This document shows, in pieces, positions 56,745 through 64,000 of a DNA stretch of 64,000 bases; the first letter of the stretch is position 1; the number at the start of each line of letters is the position of its first letter. Below the pieces are notes generated by a model. That model worked only from the letters and a program-made list of their open reading frames with translations. It had not been told where the DNA came from and did no database searches. Location of the stretch: positions 193,972,463-194,036,462 of the forward strand of contig CM045758.1 of the NCBI GenBank assembly GCA_025200525.1. The letters run 5' to 3'. The translations under genes and the position numbers were made by a program. The stretch comes from Camellia lanceoleosa (taxonomy: Eukaryota; Streptophyta; Magnoliopsida; Ericales; Theaceae).

Positions 56745-58064
56745 TTAGTCCGAACTTCGGCTTATGAACCTGTTTAGAGCTGCGGCCCTTCCAGTAAGCA
56801 TTTGAACCTGTTTTGCCGATGTCGGACTCTGTAATTCCAGAATGGCCTTGATCTGATCTGGGCTGGCTTCAATGCCCCTTCTAGTCACCAGGTATCCCAA
56901 GAACTTACCGGATCCGACTCCAAATGCGTATTTCGATGCATTTAGTCGGAGCCAATATGTTTTGAGTATGTCAAAGACCTCTTTTAGGTCAGCAAGATGA
57001 TCCTTTGGTTCCTTGGTCTTCATGACCATGTCGTCAATGTAGACTTCTACGGTTCGGCCAATCAAGTGTTTGAACATCTTGGTTACCAGCCTTTGGTAAG
57101 TTACTCCTGCGTTCTTCAGCCCAAAAGGCATGACTCTGTAACAATACAGACCTTTGGGAGTGATAAACACTGTCTTCTCCTCATCCGGGGGGTATATGGC
57201 TATCTGGTGATATCCCCTATATGCATCTAAGAAGCTCATTCTTCCATGTCCAGATGTGGCGTCCACCAACTGGTCGATCTTTGGCAGAGGGAAGCTGTCT
57301 TTGGGACAAGCTTTGTTCAAGTTTGTAAAATCTACGCAGACCCTTCACTTGCCATTCTTCTTCTTTACTACCACGGTGTTTGATAACCATGTCGGATAAT
57401 TGGCTTCTCTGATGGCCCTGGCCTCCAGAAGTCTATCTACTTCTTCCTCCTTTCGGCGTGCATCAACGTCGATCTTCTTCTTCGTTGTGTTCTGAGTTTG
57501 GCCGACTGTCAGCGTTAGTCTGTGACATGTGACCTCGGGGTCAATGCCAGGCATTTCATAAGGTGTCCAGGCGAACACCTCAATATTTTTCCTTAGAAAG
57601 GCTTCCAACTCCCTTTCTTCTTCTTCGGCTAATCCTGTGCCGAGAAGAAAGAAGCGTTCCTCATCACCCTCCTGGATAGGGATTTTCTTCAGTGCTTCTT
57701 CACTTTTCTCGATCGGCTCCTTGCCGACATCATCTAGGACCTTCATGTCCTCTTCTCCGACTTCTGCCTCCTCTGGTTCCCGAATACTGCAGGTTAATTT
57801 CATTGCTGCCATGGAGCAATTTTTCGCCTGCAACTGATCTCCTCTGACTTCCTCAATCCCATGTTCTGTTGGGAATCGCAGCAGTTGATGCAGTGTTGAG
57901 GGAACTGCCCCCATTGCATGCAACCACGGCCTCCCCAAGATGATGTTGTAAGGCGAGGGTGTGTCAATCACAATGAATTCTGTCTTGATCTTCTTCGTGC
58001 CAGCCTGTACCTCCAAGCTTGTTGCGCCTAATGGCCATGTCGGCGTTCCATTGAAGCCGACCAT
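56745..58064 (-). pseudogene. Tat reverse transcriptase
   Basis: The N-terminal part (57345-58064) ends LLEARAIREANYPTWLSNTV and VKKKNGK, then a TGA where Trp is expected. The core (56745-57320) follows with DSFPLPKIDQLVDATSG, FLDAYRGYHQIAI, VMPFGLKNAG and the active site VYIDDMVMK near 57030, ending RFISRSSD before a TGA. Upstream, FIVIDTPSPYNIILGRPWLH is the link from protease. The active-site Asp pair is intact; the two TGA codons and gag frameshifts kill it. Confidence 0.9.
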
Positions 58065-58076
58065 CGGACCGTTTGA

Positions 58077-58391
58077 CTACTCCATGTCATCAGGGTGAAG
58101 GCCTAACTCCTTGTAACATCTGACATACATGATGTCGCAGGAGCTACCTTGATCAATCAGGATGCGTTTCACCTGGCACTCCCCAACCTGGAGGGATACT
58201 ACCAAGGCATCATTATGCGGGTGCTGCACCATATCCAGGTCGGCTTCTGTGAAGGCTATCATCTGTCCTTGGCACACTTCAGGTCGAGGTCTTTTTAGCC
58301 CGACCTGGTTGACGTGCTGCAGGTATTTTACCCTCTGTGTCTCCCCCCATATGTCGTTTTCATTCACCTTTGAGTGGATCACGCTAACCAC
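58077..58391 (-). pseudogene. Tat protease fragment
   Basis: The frame contains VKRILIDQGSSCDIMYVRCY near 58130, with Asp in IDQGSS at the place of the usual D-[ST]-G-[AS]. It is followed by GLHPDDME. The distance to RT matches the pol order. The motif is D-Q-G-S rather than D-T-G-A; whether this is a natural Tat variant or a mutation I cannot tell. Confidence 0.75.
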
Positions 58392-59810
58392 CTGAGGTCC
58401 ACTGCACGTGGTTCTTCTTATTGGGGAGGCGGATCAGTGCTTGAGGCAATCGTGCCTGTTCTTCCCTGGTTCTGGCCTCATCCATAAGGTCTCTCAGATG
58501 GCTTTGCCTCACCAAATCTTCTAGGTGTGCTTTAAGGGCTCTGCAACCCTGAGTTAGGTGCCCCTCCTCATTGTGGTAAGCACAACGCCTTACAAGGTTT
58601 CTTCCCATAAATTCCCACAGTACTCTTTGCGGCATACCAAGTAGAGGCGATTTCGAATTGATCAAGGACTTTGTGGACCGAATTGAACACCGTAAATCCT
58701 TTACTGCTTTGCTCTCAACTCTGTCTCTTGTTTGTTGGGTCCATTGTTACCTCAGCCTCGCTTCGGCGAGCCGTTGCCTTTCTCTGTCTTTGTCTCCTTA
58801 TTCCCCGACGTATCTTCCTCGGCTCTGGCGTACTTCTCGATTCTCGCCATGAGCTCTTCCATGCTCTTTGGCAGGGTTTTTGCCAAAGACTTCCACAGTG
58901 GACAGTCATCCTTTAGGCTGTTCTTGAAAGACACGACCGCCACCTCCTGGTTGTATTCAGGTATTCGATTGAACACCTCATAGTACCTCTTTGCAGAGGC
59001 CCTAAGGCTTTCATCTTTGCTAATTTTCAAGGCCATCAACGCATCCACCCTCAATGGCTGCAGTTTGTTTGTTATGAACCTGGCCACAAACATCTCGGCC
59101 AGGCCTTCCCAGCTCTTCACGCTCTCCTTTGGTAGTTTGTGGAACCAATCTGATGCAATCTCCCCGAAGGATGAGGGGAACACTTTGCAGAGCAACGGCT
59201 CGTTCCCACTGTATAATGCCATTGAATTCAAAAATAATCCAACATGGAAGTTAGGGTCCGACTTACCATCATATATCTGGAGCCTCGGCATACTGAATCT
59301 TTTCGGCGCGACGAATTTGTCCAATTCCATAGAGAATGGCGTCCTCGGCTTAACCGGGGAAGTTACTTCGGCTCCGGCGTTCTCCTGCTTCCTCTTGAGG
59401 TAATCTCTCAAGTCCTCTTTACTTCTCTCTGCAGCTCGGCTGTCATTGGACTTCAGCCTTTTCGGCGCACTACTCTCGGCCTCATGGTGGCCCCTTTTCG
59501 ATCCTTCTCGCGGGGCGCATGGCACAATATCCGCCGGAACATGACGATGTTCTTTGGGGTCCGCTTCCTTCTCGCGATATGTCGCCCTTGGGACTCTTCT
59601 CTTCTCGGCTCTTCTCGGCCGACTTCCCTGGAGTTTCGGTGAGAGTGCCTTCCACTCCTCGTGTGCTGGGGGGCTTCGGGGATTTCTTTCCGCCCCTTCT
59701 TCAGGCGTTCTTCTTTGGCATTGGTGTGTCTTCTGCGGGTATGGCTGCATGACATTATTACGCATCATGAAGTTGACGACCGAATGAAGGTCTGCCAACT
59801 TGTTTTCCAT
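58384..59810 (-). pseudogene. Tat gag, broken
   Basis: The main frame (58752-59810) has a charged N-terminus, then FSMPRLQIYDGKSDPNFHVG, ASDWFHKLPKESVKSW and FVARFITNKLQPLRV, typical of the plant gypsy gag core. A second frame (58384-58665) holds the cysteine/histidine motif CAYHNEEGHLTQGC. A still earlier frame (59834-60106) starts soon after the PBS and may be the true N-terminus, shifted. Gag would form the virus-like particle. Confidence 0.87.
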
Positions 59811-60065
59811 CTCCTTTACTACTACATCCCTCCTCAGACAACTGCCTTTCCAGGTCTGGAGGTCGTCCTCGTTATAGTATTTGCCCCTGTTCGGTTTCTC
59901 TGATGTATCACCATCTTGGCCGACGGCTTTCTTTGCGTGATTCGATCACGAGCTTCTTCGTTATAGTCTCCTCCTTCGTTAGGGTCGTGGTCTTCCACTC
60001 CCGATGAGGAGTATCGTCCCCAATCTTTTCCTTCACGTATTCTTGGCCATTTACTCTTCTTTTCG

Positions 60066-60085
60066 TTCCCACAGACGCGCCAAAT
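60066..60085 (-). promoter_or_regulatory. Tat primer-binding site region
   Basis: On the minus strand the bases just after the 5' LTR read ATTTGGCGCGTCTGTGGGAA. A TGGCGC-type start directly after the LTR and the GTCTGTGGGAA leader are usual in plant Tat-type elements. The primer tRNA cannot be named with confidence. Confidence 0.65.
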
Positions 60086-60621
60086 TGTGTGAGTGAATTC
60101 GATCACTGCGCCTCCTTAGTAATCCAATTTATTGAACACGAGAATAGATGGCACCACATGTCTGCCGCAGAAAGAAAAGGCTCCGGCGGTGGTTCTTCCA
60201 CCCGGGGGCACTCCGACGATCAAGTTAGTATCTCTCAAAGATAATATAAGTGCTTTAATTACTACTCAAGACTACAAATTGCGTACCTTAGACCCGCCGG
60301 GGGTGCCCTTCTTTTATAGTCTTTCTCTATCCTTGTCCCACTAGAAGTCTCACTTCTATGGACTCCAATTCCGGATCTACCTTGGACTCTTCAAGAGATA
60401 AAGATAGACTCCCTGAGAGTACTACCTATATCCATCTTGTAATCTTTCTTCTTTCTAGGACTCTTGTCCTTTATCTACATAACTCGGATTCCGGTATCTT
60501 CGGAGATAACCTCGGCAACCCCGATATTACATCGGCGTAACTGTTATGTCACGTGATACCTCGGCTGACACTTCGGTGTCACTTCGGTCACGTGTTGGTA
60601 CTCAGAAAATACATCTCCACA
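60086..60621 (-). repeat. Tat element 5' LTR (right copy)
   Basis: 536 bp copy of 49470-50010, from TGTGTGAGTGAATTC to CATCTCCACA, with single-base differences and a few small indels. The element reads leftwards from here. Confidence 0.92.
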
Positions 60622-60626
60622 GAAGA

Positions 60627-61151
60627 ATAGGTTGAATCGGAAAGTAAACTTCGTTTTTTCTCCTATCGCACTCTTTATTAACCTAAAATTTTTGTCTATT
60701 TATCTCCAAGGTGTTCACTGCTTCCTTTGAGTCTGCTTCTGCTTCTCCCTTAAATTATTAAAAATAAATTTCTGAGTAATATTTTAATTTTTTTTAAAGT
60801 ATTTTACTAATTTACAGGGGATTTAACATGAGAATTTACAAATGATTAATGCTTCGGACCCCCACTGGGGGTCGACCCCCAGTGAGGTGGCAGTGTGCGA
60901 TTGGACCAAAAAAAATCTGTTTTCTTTTTTTTCTTTTTTTTTTTGAGTGTCGGCCACTGGGCTTAAGTCTGTAGCAAAGTTCTTTACAAATATCTAAGTC
61001 CCTAAATTATTGAGCAGCAAAGTAAGACCCACCCACCCACATCCTTAGTGGGTCAATCTAATATTTAATGAGGAACACTATTTGGATCTGATTCAATAAT
61101 AGATAGAGACATGTTCAAAAAAAAAATAATAATAATAATAAAAAACACTTG
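60627..61151. other. Non-TE patch with possible host exon
   Basis: On the minus strand, an acceptor-like TTTAAG near 60749 precedes an open frame GEAEADSKEAVNTLEINRQKF ending in TAG at 60683-60685. It has the codon quality of a short last exon. Its surroundings on both sides are AT-rich. Upstream exons are not found in the window. The Tat element would then sit in the 3' untranslated part. Weak evidence. The 60770-61150 stretch is AT-rich with T-runs and a palindrome. Confidence 0.25.
60863..60884. repeat. Perfect 22 bp palindrome
   Basis: The arm CACTGGGGGTC is followed at once by its inverse, with SalI-like GTCGAC at the centre. It is GC-rich in an AT-rich context. No known function; it may be part of a MITE terminus. 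Confidence 0.8.
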
Positions 61152-62233
61152 GGCTCCGTTTGGTAAGCATCTCAAAATATAGTTTCATCTATTGAAGCTT
61201 TTAAATCATAATTCTATACTCATTTCTCAAAACTCAATTCAAAACATAATCATTATTTTTCAAAACTCATAACCAAGCACATAATTCAAAACTCTTTTCA
61301 AAACTCAATTCAAATCAATATTTTAATTTTTTAAATATTTAAATATTTTAAAAATATTTTAATTTTGTTAAGATTTTAAACATTTTAATATTTAAATATG
61401 TTATATTTTTTTTATTTTTTTTTATTTTTAAATATTTTAATTTCAAAATATTACGATTTTAATTTTTTAAATTTTAAAATATTTTATAAAAATAAATTCA
61501 AACTCTATTTTATAAAAATATTTTTAAATATTTTAATTTTTTTGTTATATATTTGGTTACGATTTGAGTATAGAGTTGTGAAAATAATATGGAGTTTCGA
61601 GTTATGTGTTTGGTTATAAGTTTTAAAAATAATTTTGTAATTGAGTTTTGTTTTATATGTTTGATTACGATTTGAGTGTAGAGTTGTTTTTAAATTTAAA
61701 ATATTAACGTTTTAAATTATTTAATTTTTTTGAATATTTAAATGATTTAAATTTTTTGAATATTTATTTTAATTTTTTACTTATTAAATTTTTTAGATTA
61801 TTTAAATTATTTAAATATTTATGATTTAAATTTTTTGAATATTTATTTTGAAAAAAAATTATTTCCTTTGTAGTATTTTCAATTAAAAATTTGACTAATG
61901 TTATTTTCTATTAATAATAAATTTTTAATTGAATTTTAAAAAGAGTTTGGTTATGAGTGCTGTTCAGAATTTTCAATAGTATAAAAGTAGTGTATTTTGT
62001 TATGAGTTATAATAATTTGAATTAAGTTTTGAAAATTCTTTCCAAAACTCATAACCAAACAAATTTTTTTATTTCACATGTCAAATCAAATTTTCAAAAC
62101 TCAATTCAACACTCTATTAAAAAGCCATAACCAAACAAATTTTCTATACTCAAATCATAATTTCATAACTCACAAACTCAAAATACAACTCATACTCTCA
62201 AATCATATTTACAAAACTCTACCAAACGCAACC
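61152..62233. mobile_element. Fold-back-like element
   Basis: The left end GGCTCCGTTTGGTAAGC and the right end CTACCAAACGCAACC are imperfect inverses. Inside, CAAAACTCATAACCAA words dominate both flanks, with TTTGGTTATGAGT words between, so long arms can pair. About 1.08 kb, no coding capacity. Termini resemble plant PIF/Harbinger-type MITEs, but I found no clear TSD. Confidence 0.55.
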
Positions 62234-63435
62234 TTCCTTTCTTTATGGGATTGGCTCTCTCCTGATTGGATTGGAGAATATTATTAGTCTGTGAGGACTT
62301 ATCAAGGGTTATGTTTTGATAATTTAAATTATTTAATTTGTAGAACTCGTCGAGTATTATATATCTATAAAAAATTACGTTGATCGAATATCGATAACTA
62401 TTTCATTGGATTAGATTTTTGTTAATCGTTTATTTTTTCATCGTTCATTTTTTTTTTATATATATAAAACTAATTTGATCACGTAACTATCGATATCCGA
62501 TTAATGTGATTTTTTACAAGTGTATAGTACTCGACAAGTTCTATACATTACATAATTCAAATTATTAAAATAAGACTCGTGATAAGTCTCTACAAGTCCA
62601 ACAGTATCCTCTAACCAAACCCTTTCTTTATATCTCCAAATCTTTCTCTTAGATTTTCTTTTACGGCCGTGAGAAATCCCCCGAATCCGGGGGCCCGAAT
62701 CCCCATAATTTTCATTTCAAGTAAAAAAAAAAAAAAAACAATTGCCCAAATTAAAAATTAAAAAGATTAAGAGAAATATTTTTAAAGAGATTTTTCATTT
62801 TCCTTTCTTTTATTGTCCCTTCTTGGGATTATTTCAAGTCACGTTGGCTGAATCATATTTTCCTAGATGTGGGACAATTCTCCAAAATAACTGGACTGTA
62901 TTAAAGTTGGTTGGAGTAGAGTTTATAATAAAATATATTAGTCAAATTGACTAGATGCTCTCAAAAATTACATGAACTCGCCACAGCGAGCCCTCCCATT
63001 TCATGGGCTCAGAAGAATCTGTCTCCATCACAGTAATTTTCTTCCATTCCCCCCCCCCCCCCCCCCCCCCCCCGGGTCCTTTTTAGATGGGTTGACAATT
63101 GGACGACTTTGAGGGTTATTTTAAAAATTAATTATTTTAATTTTTTTTATAAAAATACATAAAAAAACAATTAATATTTTAATAATAATTTTTTAACTAT
63201 TTCCCAAATTTATCTCGAGAGGCAAGGTGATTTCATTCAAACATCAACCTTTATTTTCACGTCAATAAGTTTGAAAAATATTTCATACTATTAATTTAGT
63301 ACCGCTAATGAAGTGACATCATATGAATCTCATCACTAATGTGATAATTTAACCTCTATTTTTTATTTTATTTTTTTCTTCTTTACACTATCACCTCATC
63401 GTGGTCCTTTTAAAACTTTCAATTTAATACTCTAA
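62234..63435. other. AT-rich intergenic DNA with duplicated block
   Basis: No gene is supported. A short inverted pair (ACTCGTCGAGTATTATATA near 62346 and its inverse near 62525) suggests another small MITE at 62280-62600. The region contains the poly-C tract (63049-63073) and the first copy of a local duplication (about 62952-63140). Confidence 0.55.
63049..63073. repeat. 25-base poly(C) tract
   Basis: Twenty-five consecutive C followed by GGG. Such runs are rare in plant DNA, can form G-quadruplexes on the other strand and are often mis-sized in assemblies. Confidence 0.9.
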
Positions 63436-63646
63436 GGCCATGTTTGTTTGGGCGGATTGGATTAACATTCCCATGACTAATAGTCTTAGGACTACGAATT
63501 CGTTGAATTATATATCCTATCTTAACTAATAATCAAGTTTAAAATAATTAATCCGTACTTTAATTATTTAACCAAACATCGGATTAACAATTTTATTGAA
63601 CTATTAATCCAATCCCAAACTCATGTCCACCCAAACAAATATGACT
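63436..63646. mobile_element. Tourist-like MITE
   Basis: The ends GGCCATGTTTGTTTGGGCGG and the inverse of AGTCATATTTGTTTGGGTGG pair over 20 bases. TAA flanks both sides (63433-63435 and 63647-63649), the three-base duplication of PIF/Harbinger elements. 211 bp, no coding capacity. Confidence 0.75.
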
Positions 63647-64000
63647 TAAATGGAACTGGTTAAGTTTCTTGCTCTCAAAAAAATCTGTCTCCATTCACAG
63701 TGAGCCCCGCCCATTTCATGCTCTCAAAATAATCTGTCTCCATCAGAGTAATTTAATGACTTTTTTATATTATTTTTATATTTTTTTTTTGGATTGACAA
63801 ATGAACGACTTTGAGGGTTTTCTTAAAAATTAACTACTTCTTTCGTCTTAAAATAATAATTTCTTTTGATAAATTTAATTTTTTTTAATAGTACAATTAT
63901 TATACTTTAAAAATATTAATTTTTTAAAATTACTCTTTGATAGTACATTTTTTAAAAATATCAATTGTCATAATTGTATTTTTTATATTGTTAATTAATT

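Larger units (their letters stand above)
49470..60621 (-). mobile_element. Tat-lineage Ty3/gypsy retrotransposon with antisense gene
   Basis: LTRs of ~540 bp (49470-50010 and 60086-60621) share ends TGTGTGAGTGAATTC and CATCTCCACA. GAAGA is duplicated at 49465-49469 and 60622-60626. On the minus strand the order is gag, protease, RT, RNase H, a second archaeal-type RNase H, integrase; the second RNase H is a mark of the Tat lineage. Between integrase and the 3' LTR lie a plus-strand gene (50950-53354) and a minisatellite. All coding parts contain stops or frameshifts. Confidence 0.93.
62952..63840. repeat. Local direct duplication
   Basis: The block with GCGAGCCCTCCCATTTCATG, AATCTGTCTCCATCACAG and ACGACTTTGAGGGTT at 62952-63140 recurs at about 63665-63840 (GTGAGCCCCGCCCATTTCAT and so on). 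The second copy lacks the poly-C tract. A Tourist-like MITE lies between the copies. Confidence 0.75.

Noticed and set aside
59519..59787. Plus-strand frames opposite Tat gag
   Set aside because: Shadows of the minus-strand gag. The minus frame shows gag homology and these do not.

Overview
This is a plant nuclear window and almost all of it is transposable elements. The base composition is very AT-rich, with long A/T runs. The families present are plant Ty1/copia, a plant chromovirus, a Tat-lineage Ty3/gypsy element, RPA-carrying Helitrons, a MULE-like element and Tourist/hAT-like MITEs. I see no complete host gene, rRNA or tRNA. I cannot fix the species; a flowering plant, probably a eudicot, is as far as the sequence goes.

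Layout. 1-6106 is AT-rich intergenic DNA with microsatellites, a possible solo LTR (about 2365-3060) between two copies of a ~61 bp segment, and a MITE (5654-6015). 6112-37069 is one Ty1/copia element (TSD CATGT on both sides, LTR ends TGTTGGAA...TTCCAACA) that has been invaded twice. A Ty3/gypsy chromovirus with 1.8 kb LTRs (10113-18984, TSD CTAGT) sits between its integrase and reverse transcriptase. A 14.7 kb Helitron (21710-36451) sits inside its right LTR. That Helitron carries a decayed Rep/PIF1-helicase gene and an RPA1-like gene, and itself contains a 0.93 kb non-autonomous Helitron in the opposite direction (32888-33820). 37937-46859 is a chain of related non-autonomous Helitrons whose 3' ends abut the 5' ends of the next; the last holds the 3' end of the RPA gene. 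47387-49037 is a MULE-like element with ~130 bp TIRs. 49470-60621 is a minus-strand Tat-type Ty3/gypsy element (TSD GAAGA) with gag, protease, RT, RNase H, a second archaeal-type RNase H and integrase. It also has an antisense, apparently spliced extra gene and a 62 bp minisatellite. 60622-64000 is AT-rich DNA with a perfect palindrome, a fold-back element, a 25-C homopolymer, a local duplication and a Tourist-like MITE.

How the parts relate. Every coding region I examined is interrupted by stops or frameshifts, so no element here looks autonomous. The nesting gives a relative order: copia first, then the chromovirus and the Helitron into it, then the small Helitron into the large one. The points I find most unusual are: a run of repeated mini-exons before the Helitron replicase; Helitron-into-Helitron insertion at one recurring site in the conserved 5' end; an array of about twelve CGCTCGAGCG palindromes in the chromovirus LTR that vary by loss of one A and/or one T; and the antisense gene in the Tat element. 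All calls come from reading the sequence; no database search was possible.
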